Source: an uncultured Lachnospiraceae bacterium (lineage in GTDB: Bacteria; Bacillota; Clostridia; Lachnospirales; Lachnospiraceae). From it: a stretch of DNA of 53,149 nucleotides. The first letter of the stretch is position 1; every line of letters starts with the position of its first letter. Both the position numbers and the translations under genes were made by a program. The notes below the pieces were generated by a model. That model was not told the DNA's origin. It made no database searches and worked only from the letters and a program-made list of their open reading frames with translations. Of this stretch, positions 25,525 through 33,935 are shown in pieces. Where the stretch lies: the NCBI GenBank assembly GCA_902786515.1, contig CADADA010000016.1, forward strand, positions 1-53,149, in the 5' to 3' direction.

Positions 25525-25611
25525 AAAAAAGCAAAAATGTATGACAAGTGAAGTCGCAGGAAGGAAAAAGTCATACGAAATGGCAAAAAAGCGAAAATGT
25601 ATGACAAGTAG
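25525..25611 (+). repeat. Direct repeat of ~27 bp at 60-bp period in an untranslated leader
   Basis: AAAAAAGCAAAAATGTATGA-CAAGTGA (25525-25551) returns as AAAAAAGCGAAAATGTATGA-CAAGTAG (25585-25611). The intervening part contains AAAGTCATACGAAATGG. No gene occupies 25269-25756, so this is the only clear structure there apart from the promoter and terminator. Confidence 0.7.
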
Positions 25612-25756
25612 AGGCAGCCTGCGGGAAAAATAACATTATACACTAAAAATGGGGGATGCTCATTTTAATTGCATATCCCCGATAAATCAAGGTTTTACAA
25701 TAAAAATAGGTAGTGACTTGAAACTGTCAAAGATTGATAAGGAAGAAGATAGAAAG

Positions 25757-27076
25757 ATGAAAAAAATCAAAAAAACAATAGGGTTATTTTTTGCAACCGT
25801 GTTTCTGGTAAACATGGTTGCAAGCGGAAATGATGCAAACATCAAAAGAAATAATGATTATGGCATAGAAGTTACGATGTTTAACGCCGGAGGATATAGT
25901 GGAGAAGCCAGCCTGGCACAGGGGGATGCATCCGTTATTGATTGCGGTAAAAATCATTATGTGCTGGTTGACACCGGTTTTTCTGGTAAAAGCAGTGAAA
26001 TGTTTGTTGATTTTTTGTTTGGAAAAGATAAAGGAGAGGGAAGTCTGAAAGCTGCCGCCGATGGCAGAATTTACATTGACGCCGTAATTCTTTCTCACAA
26101 CCACATGGATCATGTGGGAGGATTTATGACAGACAATCCTGATGAAAACACGTATCAGATATCAGAGGGGGAACTGTTAAGAGCTTTAAATACAAGGGTG
26201 CAGAAAGATGAATGCGAGGTTGGAAGCATATATTATTGTGAGTCCGGTCCGCGTAACTACGCCACATTTATAAAGGAATACATAGGAGATATATGCGGTT
26301 ATGACATACAGATGATGGCTCCGGGAGAGAGAAGAAATATCCGTTGTGAAAATGCATATATTTCAATATTTGGGCCGGCAATTAATAATGTGAATGATTA
26401 CTATAGTGAGTGGTATGGTGATGAGACTCTTCGTACCTATTATCAAATTTCTGATGGTGGAAAAAGAAATAGCTTTGATGACAGAAAGCTGACGATTAAA
26501 AGTAATGGCAGCAAACACATATATAACTTTGGTTCAATGGAAAATAACTGTAGTATGGCGGTAACTGTAACAAATTCTGATAAATCATTTACAGGAGTAT
26601 TTCTTGGAGATATGTCGGGAACAGCTGTCTTGCAGGCGATAAATAGCAGTTACAGTTGTGCCGGGGATGATGATGAAAAGTGGATTGATTTAAAGTACGG
26701 GCAAAATAAAGGATATACATTTTGCAAATATGGACATCATGGACAGGTAAGCATGGATAATGATAAATTTTCTGAAGCATGTGACATATATAACCGATAT
26801 ATCAAGGCATCACAGTATGTTATAACGGCAAATGTGGAGTGTATCAAATCAAAAAGTGAAGAAGACACAGCCGGAACGGAAAGCAGAATTATTAAGACAG
26901 GAAATCTGGCTGAAAGATTGATAAGTGCAGATGGTAAAAACAGCAAATTCACGGTATTCAGGCTCGAAAACAGCAAAGAAGAGATACCGGGGAATCATAA
27001 TAATATAAAATATGCCGCAAGAAGTGTATCGTATGGTTATGATAGTTATGGAAGTTATTGCAGGGTAGATAAATAA
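25757..27076 (+). CDS. Secreted MBL-fold metallohydrolase (ComEC C-terminal-like)
   Basis: Signal peptide (residues ~5-23: KKTIGLFFATVFLVNMVAS) followed by a metallo-beta-lactamase fold. The zinc motif SHNHMDHVGGF (~residues 113-123) is intact, as are GDASVIDCGKNHYVLVDTG before it and FLGDMSG and KYGHHGQ after it. The arrangement of a GDA-type loop ahead of H-x-H-x-D-H resembles the C-terminal domain of ComEC and related secreted hydrolases. ATG 25757 (AGGAAGAAG upstream) gives a proper signal peptide; the frame is open for 36 codons further upstream without a ribosome site. Substrate unknown. Confidence 0.8.
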   Translation: MKKIKKTIGLFFATVFLVNMVASGNDANIKRNNDYGIEVTMFNAGGYSGEASLAQGDASVIDCGKNHYVLVDTGFSGKSSEMFVDFLFGKDKGEGSLKAAADGRIYIDAVILSHNHMDHVGGFMTDNPDENTYQISEGELLRALNTRVQKDECEVGSIYYCESGPRNYATFIKEYIGDICGYDIQMMAPGERRNIRCENAYISIFGPAINNVNDYYSEWYGDETLRTYYQISDGGKRNSFDDRKLTIKSNGSKHIYNFGSMENNCSMAVTVTNSDKSFTGVFLGDMSGTAVLQAINSSYSCAGDDDEKWIDLKYGQNKGYTFCKYGHHGQVSMDNDKFSEACDIYNRYIKASQYVITANVECIKSKSEEDTAGTESRIIKTGNLAERLISADGKNSKFTVFRLENSKEEIPGNHNNIKYAARSVSYGYDSYGSYCRVDK

Positions 27077-27095
27077 AAAATATTTATAATTCTAC

Positions 27096-27123
27096 TTGCT
27101 TTTTTTAAAATGTGTGTTATAGT
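27096..27123 (+). promoter_or_regulatory. Candidate clpB promoter
   Basis: TTGCTT (27096-27101), 16-bp spacer, TATAGT (27118-27123). No CIRCE or CtsR operator is visible next to it, unusual for a heat-shock gene. Confidence 0.55.
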
Positions 27124-27168
27124 TGATGTAGAACAAAAGATACACAAAGGGAAGAAAGGGTGATAGTT

Positions 27169-29751
27169 ATGAATATAAGCAAATTTACCAAGAAATCCGT
27201 TGAAGCACTGCAGCAGTGTGAGAAGATAGCATATGATTATGGAAATCAGGAGATAGATCAGGAGCATCTGCTATATAGTCTTCTTACGGAAGAAGACAGT
27301 CTGATACTTAAGCTGATTGAGAAGATGGAGATTCAGAAAGAATACTTTTTGAACCGCGTTGAAGAATATTTAAAAAAGTGCGTTAAGGTACAGGGTGGCG
27401 ATTTAAGAATCAGCAATGACATGAACAAAGTCCTTATAAATGCTGAGGATGAATCCAAGTCAATGGGAGATGAGTATGTATCGGTTGAGCATATATTCCT
27501 TGCGTTGATTAAGTATCCTAACAAGGCGATTAAGGAGATATTCAAGGAATTTGGTATAACAAGGGAGAGATTCTTACAGGCACTGTCAACCATTAGAGGA
27601 AATCAGAGAGTTGTAAGTGATAATCCGGAGGATACTTATGACACATTGCAGAAGTTTTCGGTAAATCTTGTTGAAAAAGCAAGGAATCAAAAGCTCGACC
27701 CGGTTATAGGGCGGGACAGTGAGATAAGAAATGTAATACGGATACTTTCAAGAAAGACAAAGAATAATCCGGTATTGATAGGTGAGCCCGGTGTCGGCAA
27801 GACTGCGGCAGTTGAAGGACTCGCACAGAGAATTGTACGCGGAGATGTACCGGAGGGATTAAAAGATAAGGAACTTTATGCACTTGATATGGGAGCATTA
27901 GTTGCAGGAGCCAAGTACAGAGGAGAATTTGAAGAGAGATTAAAGGCACTCCTTGATGAAGTCAAGAAAAGCGAAGGAAGAATCATTCTGTTTATAGATG
28001 AACTTCATACAATAGTTGGAGCGGGAAGAACTGAAGGTTCCATGGATGCAGGCAATATGCTAAAACCTATGCTTGCAAGAGGAGAACTCCATTGCATAGG
28101 AGCGACGACACTTGATGAATATAGAAAGTATATTGAAAAGGATCCGGCACTTGAGAGAAGATTCCAGCCTGTTATGGTAAATGAGCCGACAGTAGAGGAT
28201 ACTATTTCGATACTTAGGGGATTGAAGGAAAGATACGAAGTATATCACGGTGTAAAGATTACGGATTCAGCTCTGGTATCGGCAGCTACACTGTCAAACA
28301 GATATATATCGGACAGATTCTTGCCGGATAAGGCAATCGATTTGGTTGATGAAGCTTGTGCCATGATTAAGACGGAACTTGATTCTATGCCGGCGGAGCT
28401 TGATGAGTTGTCAAGAAAAGTAATGCAGATGGAGATAGAGGAAGCTGCTCTAAAAAAAGAAGATGATAAGCTTAGTGTGGAGAGGCTTCAGAATCTGCAG
28501 AAAGAACTAGCTGAACTTAAGGATGAACTGAATAACAAAAAAGCACAGTGGGAGAATGAGAAAAATTCTGTATCAAAACTGTCTGAACTCAGGGAAGAGA
28601 TAGAGCAGATCAATAATGAGATTCAGATAGCACAGAGAGAATATAATCTGGAAAAAGTAGCGGAACTTCAGTATGGCAGGCTTCCGGCACTGACAAAGCA
28701 GTTAGAGGAAGAGGAGAACCGCATCAAATCAAAAGAACTTTCTCTTGTACACGAAAGTGTTACGGATGAAGAGATTGCAAGAATTATATCCAGATGGACC
28801 GGTATCCCGATTACGAAACTTACTGAATCTGAGAGGAGCAAGACACTTCATCTGGATGATGCACTTCATGAAAGAGTGATAGGACAGGATGAGGCCGTTA
28901 CACTTGTGACAGAGGCTATCATACGTTCGAAAGCCGGAATAAAGGATCCTACAAAGCCTATTGGTTCATTCCTTTTCCTTGGACCTACAGGAGTCGGAAA
29001 GACAGAACTTGCAAAAGCATTGGCACAGAATTTATTCGATAATGAGGCGAATATAGTCAGAATAGACATGAGTGAATATATGGAGAAGCACTCTGTGTCA
29101 AGACTGGTAGGAGCACCTCCGGGATATGTTGGTTATGACGAGGGTGGCCAGTTGACGGAAGCAGTAAGACGTAAGCCTTATTCTGTAGTACTCTTTGATG
29201 AGGTTGAGAAGGCACATCCGGATGTGTTCAACATATTGCTACAGGTTTTAGATGACGGAAGAATAACGGATTCACAGGGAAGAACGGTTGACTTTAAGAA
29301 TACAATACTTATTATGACCTCCAACATAGGTTCATCATATCTTCTGGAAGGAATCGACGAGGAAGGACAGATAAAAAAAGAGGCAGGAGACATGGTGATG
29401 GAGCAGTTAAAGACACATTTCCGTCCGGAGTTTATCAACAGATTAGATGAAATTATCATGTTTAAGCCGTTGACAAAGGACAATATTAACGGAATTATCA
29501 AACTCATGCTTGAGGATGTGAACAGAAGAATTGCGGATAGGGAGATTCGTATTGAACTCAGCGAAAGTGCTGAAAAATATATTACAGAGCATGGTTATGA
29601 CCCTGTATATGGAGCCAGACCGTTAAAGAGATACCTGCAGAAAAATGTAGAGACACTTGCGGCGAAGCTGATTGTTGCGGGTGAAGTAAGACCCGACGGA
29701 GTAATTAAGATAGATGTGTCAGATAAGGGATTATGTGCAGCGGTAGAATAG
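27169..29751 (+). CDS. clpB: ATP-dependent chaperone ClpB
   Basis: Hexameric disaggregase that threads aggregated proteins with DnaK. Clp N-terminal repeats (~1-150), AAA-1 with Walker A GEPGVGKT at 205-212 and Walker B FIDELH, a coiled-coil middle domain (~405-525, which distinguishes ClpB from ClpC/ClpA), and AAA-2 with Walker A GPTGVGKT at 605-612 and C-terminal small domain. No ClpP-binding loop is evident. 860 aa is standard. ATG 27169 has AAGGG 8 nt upstream; GTG 27160 overlaps the site. Monocistronic, ended by a strong terminator. Confidence 0.95.
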   Translation: MNISKFTKKSVEALQQCEKIAYDYGNQEIDQEHLLYSLLTEEDSLILKLIEKMEIQKEYFLNRVEEYLKKCVKVQGGDLRISNDMNKVLINAEDESKSMGDEYVSVEHIFLALIKYPNKAIKEIFKEFGITRERFLQALSTIRGNQRVVSDNPEDTYDTLQKFSVNLVEKARNQKLDPVIGRDSEIRNVIRILSRKTKNNPVLIGEPGVGKTAAVEGLAQRIVRGDVPEGLKDKELYALDMGALVAGAKYRGEFEERLKALLDEVKKSEGRIILFIDELHTIVGAGRTEGSMDAGNMLKPMLARGELHCIGATTLDEYRKYIEKDPALERRFQPVMVNEPTVEDTISILRGLKERYEVYHGVKITDSALVSAATLSNRYISDRFLPDKAIDLVDEACAMIKTELDSMPAELDELSRKVMQMEIEEAALKKEDDKLSVERLQNLQKELAELKDELNNKKAQWENEKNSVSKLSELREEIEQINNEIQIAQREYNLEKVAELQYGRLPALTKQLEEEENRIKSKELSLVHESVTDEEIARIISRWTGIPITKLTESERSKTLHLDDALHERVIGQDEAVTLVTEAIIRSKAGIKDPTKPIGSFLFLGPTGVGKTELAKALAQNLFDNEANIVRIDMSEYMEKHSVSRLVGAPPGYVGYDEGGQLTEAVRRKPYSVVLFDEVEKAHPDVFNILLQVLDDGRITDSQGRTVDFKNTILIMTSNIGSSYLLEGIDEEGQIKKEAGDMVMEQLKTHFRPEFINRLDEIIMFKPLTKDNINGIIKLMLEDVNRRIADREIRIELSESAEKYITEHGYDPVYGARPLKRYLQKNVETLAAKLIVAGEVRPDGVIKIDVSDKGLCAAVE

Positions 29752-29767
29752 TATAGATTAGATAATA

Positions 29768-29813
29768 AAGACCGGTAGCAAATGGAAATCAATCCTTTAC
29801 TACCGGTTTTTTT
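29768..29813 (+). terminator. Terminator of clpB
   Basis: ACCGGTAG / CTACCGGT with a 21-nt loop and a following T-run. Confidence 0.9.
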
Positions 29814-29838
29814 ATTAGATAGCTCATAGTTTCTGTCC

Positions 29839-30024
29839 TTACTTGAATTGATTCGTGTGCGGATCGTATACACGTTCAATTGAACGGAGACGTCCGACTA
29901 TGTCATTGATGTCAACGGAATGTGCCGTACAAAAATCAACAAGGTCATCGTAGTTATCACGAAGTTCTGTGTTGATATAACTGAGTAAGATCATAGGATC
30001 TTTTGGTAAACTGCTAGAAGACAT
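29839..30024 (-). CDS. DUF4250 domain-containing protein
   Basis: 61-aa soluble protein with the DUF4250 pattern LPKDPMILLSYINTELRDNY near the start and ERVYDPHTNQF at the end. The family is small and widespread in Clostridia, with no known function. The start is set at 30024 (Met before SSSSLPKDP) because AGAAAGGGA at 30037-30045 leaves 12 nt; ATG 30036 is adjacent to that site. It has its own minus-strand promoter (TTTACA, 16 bp, TATAAT at 30063-30090). Confidence 0.85.
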   Translation of the reverse strand: MSSSSLPKDPMILLSYINTELRDNYDDLVDFCTAHSVDINDIVGRLRSIERVYDPHTNQFK

Positions 30025-30062
30025 AATAATATCCATTCCCTTTCTATTTGTTTAATGAATTG

Positions 30063-30090
30063 ATTATATCATAATAAATTATTTTGTAAA
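30063..30090 (-). promoter_or_regulatory. Promoter of the DUF4250 gene
   Basis: Minus strand: TTTACA (complement of 30085-30090), 16-bp spacer, TATAAT (complement of 30063-30068). Confidence 0.75.
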
Positions 30091-30116
30091 GTCATATAAT
30101 GTTATAAAAGTGTGAT

Positions 30117-30794
30117 ATGGTGAAAAAAATGTATAAAAAAATGATATTTTTTTTCTTTATGGCATTAATATATGCGGTTTGCATGATAATGGAACCACAA
30201 AAAAGTGAAGAGACGGCAGAATATAATGTCGAGGAAGAAGAGAAAAATGTTGCATTGACATTTGATGACGGTCCGGGAGAATACACGGACCGGCTGCTGG
30301 ACGGATTAAAAAAAAGAAATGCGAAGGCAACATTTTTCCTGATAGGAAGAAATGCAAAGGAATATCCTGATGTAGTATATAAAATGGTGAAAAACGGCAA
30401 TTTGGTAGGTAATCATACTTACAATCATGTCAGATTGAATGAATTGTCAGAAGAAGAAGCATTAAGTGAAATCAATAAAACTAACAATCTGATAACTATA
30501 CTTACAGGAAAGAGTGTTAAGTATATAAGACCACCATATGGACATTGGAACGATGAAATTGAAAATCAGATAGACATGAAAGAGGTTTTATGGGATGTCG
30601 ATCCGCGCGACTGGTGCATACTAGATAGTGAAAGTGTTGTAAAACACATAGAAGAAAATGTAAAACCGGGAGATATTATCCTGCTTCATGATATTTTTGA
30701 AACTTCTGTAGATGCAGCACTTGAAATTGTAGATATATTGTCGGAACAGGGATATGAGTTTGTTACGGTTGATGAATTATATGGAGAAAAATAG
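30117..30794 (+). CDS. Polysaccharide deacetylase (NodB homology, PdaA-like)
   Basis: Carbohydrate esterase 4 fold. N-terminal membrane segment (~8-24), then motif 1 TFDDGP with catalytic Asp50/metal Asp51, motif 2 GNHTYNH with metal ligands His100 and His104, motif 3 RPPYG and motif 5 LLHD. It probably removes acetyl groups from peptidoglycan outside the membrane. 225 aa is the usual length for membrane-anchored clostridial members. The ribosome site before ATG 30117 is weak. Followed 52 nt later by rarA. Confidence 0.92.
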   Translation: MVKKMYKKMIFFFFMALIYAVCMIMEPQKSEETAEYNVEEEEKNVALTFDDGPGEYTDRLLDGLKKRNAKATFFLIGRNAKEYPDVVYKMVKNGNLVGNHTYNHVRLNELSEEEALSEINKTNNLITILTGKSVKYIRPPYGHWNDEIENQIDMKEVLWDVDPRDWCILDSESVVKHIEENVKPGDIILLHDIFETSVDAALEIVDILSEQGYEFVTVDELYGEK

Positions 30795-30846
30795 GATATT
30801 ATGATAGAATAGGTGTGGGATTACCAAAAGAAAGAGATGTGGATAT

Positions 30847-32163
30847 ATGGATTTATTTGACTATATGAGAAGTACCAATTTGAAAAAAGAATCTCCTCTT
30901 GCTGCACGTATGCGTCCGGAAACTCTTGAGGAAGTAGTGGGGCAGGAGCATATTGTCAGCAAAGATAAAATGCTATACAGAGCAATTAAGGCTGATAAAC
31001 TGAGTTCTGTTATATTCTACGGACCGCCTGGTACAGGAAAGACAACTCTTGCAAAAGTGATAGCAAATACTACAAGTGCAGAATTTAAACAAATCAATGC
31101 GACGACATCAGGAAAAAAGGATATGGAGGAAGTGATAGCCGGCGCAAAGGATAATATTGGAATGTACGGCAAAAAAACCATATTATTTGTTGATGAGATA
31201 CACAGATTTAATAAAGGGCAGCAGGACTTTCTGCTTCCATATGTGGAAGACGGGACCATTATTCTCATAGGAGCAACCACGGAAAATCCGTATTTTGAAG
31301 TAAACAATGCGTTGATTTCGAGGTCTGTAATATTTGAATTGAAGGAATTAGCCGGTGGGGATATTAAAAAGATACTCACAAGAGCTTTGAAATCTGAAGA
31401 AAAGGGGCTTGGGGCGTATGGTGCAGAGATTGATGATGAGGCACTAGAATTTCTTGCAGATGTGTCCGGGGGAGATGCCAGAAAAGCACTTAATGCGCTG
31501 GAACTCGGTGTTCTGACTACTGAAAGGAGTGAAGACGGAATCATACATATTACCGTGGAAATTGCTCAGGAGTGTATACAGAGAAGAAATGTCAAATATG
31601 ATAAAGATGGTGATAATCATTATGATACCATATCTGCATTTATAAAAAGTATGAGAGGCTCTGATCCGGATGCAGCAGTGTATTATCTTGCAAGAATGTT
31701 ACGTGCGGGTGAGAGTGTTGATTTTATAGCAAGGAGAATTATGATATGTGCGGCAGAGGATGTGGGACTTGCTGACACCAATGCATTAAGGGTGGCAGTG
31801 GCGGCAGCAGATGCTGTACACAGGCTGGGAATGCCGGAAGCAAGGATTCCTTTGGCAGAAGCAGCTATTTATGTTGCCTGCAGTCCTAAAAGTAATGCAG
31901 CCTACGTAGCTGTGGACAGGGCACTGGCATATGTAGAGAGCCATGAGAATTATAATATTCCGGGACATTTGAGGGATTCTCATTACAAGGGGGCTGCAAA
32001 GCTTGGAAGAGGTATAGGATACCAATATGCGCATGATTATGAAGAACACTATGTTAAGCAGCAGTATCTTCCGGAAGAAGTCAGGGAAGTGTTTTATGAA
32101 GCTGGTGAATTGGGGGAAGAAAAAGAAAGAGCGGACAGAATAAAGAGATTAAGAGAAAGATAG
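30847..32163 (+). CDS. rarA: Replication-associated recombination protein RarA (MgsA)
   Basis: AAA+ clamp-loader-like ATPase acting at stalled forks. Walker A GPPGTGKT at residues 59-66, Walker B FVDEIHRF (~117), sensor GATTENPYFEVN (~140) and the family C-terminal tetramerisation region with PEARIPLAEAAIYVACSPKSN (split here as PEARIPLAEAA and YVACSPKSN). 438 aa is typical. ATG 30847 follows AAAGAGATG. Confidence 0.95.
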   Translation: MDLFDYMRSTNLKKESPLAARMRPETLEEVVGQEHIVSKDKMLYRAIKADKLSSVIFYGPPGTGKTTLAKVIANTTSAEFKQINATTSGKKDMEEVIAGAKDNIGMYGKKTILFVDEIHRFNKGQQDFLLPYVEDGTIILIGATTENPYFEVNNALISRSVIFELKELAGGDIKKILTRALKSEEKGLGAYGAEIDDEALEFLADVSGGDARKALNALELGVLTTERSEDGIIHITVEIAQECIQRRNVKYDKDGDNHYDTISAFIKSMRGSDPDAAVYYLARMLRAGESVDFIARRIMICAAEDVGLADTNALRVAVAAADAVHRLGMPEARIPLAEAAIYVACSPKSNAAYVAVDRALAYVESHENYNIPGHLRDSHYKGAAKLGRGIGYQYAHDYEEHYVKQQYLPEEVREVFYEAGELGEEKERADRIKRLRER

Positions 32164-32170
32164 ACTGTGT

Positions 32171-32191
32171 ACCCGGCAAAAACTGCCGGGT
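32171..32191 (+). terminator. Hairpin after rarA
   Basis: ACCCGGCA / TGCCGGGT with an AAAAC loop, 8 nt behind the stop. It lacks a T-run, so termination may be weak. Confidence 0.55.
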
Positions 32192-32251
32192 TCGACAAGT
32201 TTCGATAAATTCCGACATATAATAAGATGAATAAAAAATATAATACATGTA

Positions 32252-32279
32252 TTGACAAAATATTTTGTTGTGTTATAAT
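32252..32279 (+). promoter_or_regulatory. Promoter of the Big_2-domain gene
   Basis: TTGACA (32252-32257), 16-bp spacer, TATAAT (32274-32279). Predicted start near 32286. Confidence 0.88.
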
Positions 32280-32285
32280 GAAAAA

Positions 32286-32432
32286 TGTTCTAAGGGTGGT
32301 GAGATAATAAAATAATAATAAAGGGGGCATGACGTAATATATTAAGTGCAAAAGATTATTTTACGTTCTTAGATACGGCTCGTATCATTTTCCAAATTAC
32401 AGATTATATAGAAAGGCATAGGGAATATTATT
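32286..32432 (+). other. Structured 5' leader (~147 nt) of the Big_2-domain gene
   Basis: Nested helices TCTAAG (32289) with CTTAGA (32368), ACGTAA (32332) with TTACGT (32361), then the hairpin ATACG-GCT-CGTAT (32374-32385). No open frame with a ribosome site and no T-run terminator. It does not match a riboswitch class I know. Confidence 0.5.
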
Positions 32433-33788
32433 ATGAAGAAAAGATTAGCAGCGATTTGTTTGGTTGGAGCATTAAGTTTATCGTCATTTGCAGGTGTGAC
32501 AAATGTATATGCACAGGATGATGCAGTTATTAGTACATATGAGACAGCAATAAATGTACCTGAAAAGTATACATATCAATTGACAGAAGAAGAGCAGGCA
32601 GTATTGGAACAGGCAAAGCTGGCTGATGGTAAGGAAGCAGCAGAGTTGCTGAATAGCATAAATAATGACATAGCATTTGCCGTAGCGGTAGAAAGTCTTC
32701 TGGATGTTTATTTTGAAGATGATGCACATATTAGTGAGAAATATGATGAGTTCAAGTCGGGTATAGGCGAAAAAGCAGCCGGAATTATCACAGATTACGA
32801 GGAAGCACTTAATGAAAGACTGCTTTCGGATAAATTTTATTATTATACGGACACTGTATTGGTTAAATTTGACACGTCTGTGGATAATCAGGATATAGAG
32901 AGCACAATTCAGTCTGTATCCGGAAACGGTAAGATTGTATTCGACCCTCTTGCGCTGATATCAGAAGGAACAACGGAAGAAAATATTTTGGAAGTTATGG
33001 AAAAAACTCAGAAGATAGCGATGGTGAATCTGAAAAAAGGTCAGAGTGTTGATAAAGCAATCCGGTTGTATTCACAGATGAATGGAGTAAAAAGCGCAGA
33101 ACGCATCAGCAAATATGTAACGGCTGACAGATGTCTGGGTTATAGTGGCTCTTCAGAGTATAATATAGCTGTCAATAAAACAGTTAATATAATTTATACA
33201 TTGAACAGGATTGAACCTACAGATATTGTATGGTCAAGCAGTGACCCTGAGATTGTATCCGTAAATCAGGACGGACAGATTACAGGTATTAAAGAGGGTA
33301 CAGCGACTGTTAGTGCTTCTTACGCACCTGAACAGCCTGCATGTGATGTTATTACAGTATCTTTCACAGTAAATGTGCAGGGAGAAAAAGAAACCTTAGA
33401 GTGTAATAGCAAAACGTATAAATCAAATGACAGGATGAAATTCAATAACCGTTTGATTTCATCATATTCACAGATGAAAAAAGTTGCGAAAGCTTATAAG
33501 ACCTCGAAAAAATATAATGCTAAAATATATAAGAAAATGAAGACATACGACAAGAATTACTTCAAAAAGAAATGTCTGGTTATCAACAGCGTTTCATTGA
33601 AAAAAGGACAGAGCTTGAAGATATCGTCAGCAGAAAGCAGTATAAATGACAATGGAAAAACTACCATTGACATTATTACTAAGATAACCGGAAAGGTGAA
33701 ATCTTCAAAATCGACAGAGAAAGTACAATGTTTTGTTGAACTGCCAAAATCAGTTGCAAAAAATTGTGATAACGTAAGATTTGATTAA
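32433..33788 (+). CDS. Secreted protein with Big_2 (Ig-like) domain
   Basis: Signal peptide (1-28, cleaving near VYAQDD), an N-terminal helical region with residues ~30-130, a middle domain (~130-235) whose ERISKY/LVKFDTSV pattern resembles the protease-propeptide type of fold, a bacterial Ig-like Big_2 domain (~250-315, DIVWSSSDPEIVSVNQDG and GTATVSASY), and a C-terminal Lys-rich domain (~330-451). No catalytic motif is seen; adhesion or a chaperone/inhibitor role are both possible. GAAAGGC upstream of ATG 32433. Confidence 0.75.
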   Translation: MKKRLAAICLVGALSLSSFAGVTNVYAQDDAVISTYETAINVPEKYTYQLTEEEQAVLEQAKLADGKEAAELLNSINNDIAFAVAVESLLDVYFEDDAHISEKYDEFKSGIGEKAAGIITDYEEALNERLLSDKFYYYTDTVLVKFDTSVDNQDIESTIQSVSGNGKIVFDPLALISEGTTEENILEVMEKTQKIAMVNLKKGQSVDKAIRLYSQMNGVKSAERISKYVTADRCLGYSGSSEYNIAVNKTVNIIYTLNRIEPTDIVWSSSDPEIVSVNQDGQITGIKEGTATVSASYAPEQPACDVITVSFTVNVQGEKETLECNSKTYKSNDRMKFNNRLISSYSQMKKVAKAYKTSKKYNAKIYKKMKTYDKNYFKKKCLVINSVSLKKGQSLKISSAESSINDNGKTTIDIITKITGKVKSSKSTEKVQCFVELPKSVAKNCDNVRFD

Positions 33789-33810
33789 AAGATTATAACA
33801 CACATTATGG

Positions 33811-33837
33811 AAAAGATTACCTTAGGGTAGTCTTTTT
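33811..33837 (+). terminator. Terminator after the Big_2-domain gene
   Basis: AAAAGATTACC / GGTAGTCTTTTT with a TTAG loop. Symmetric A/T tracts. Confidence 0.85.
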
Positions 33838-33871
33838 CTATTAAATAATCACAAATGTAACAATAGCATTG

Positions 33872-33900
33872 TTGTTTTTTAATTCAAAATATGTTATGAT
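33872..33900 (+). promoter_or_regulatory. Promoter of the Hsp70-like operon
   Basis: TTGTTT (33872-33877), 17-bp spacer, TATGAT (33895-33900). Start expected ~28 nt before the first gene. Confidence 0.65.
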
Positions 33901-33935
33901 TTAGTTTAGCAAATAATGTACGATGAGGTTTAACT

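Noticed and set aside
27061..27168. CIRCE or CtsR operator ahead of clpB
   Set aside because: Neither the TTAGCACTC inverted repeat nor a tandem GGTCAAA heptad is present, so heat-shock control cannot be supported from the sequence.
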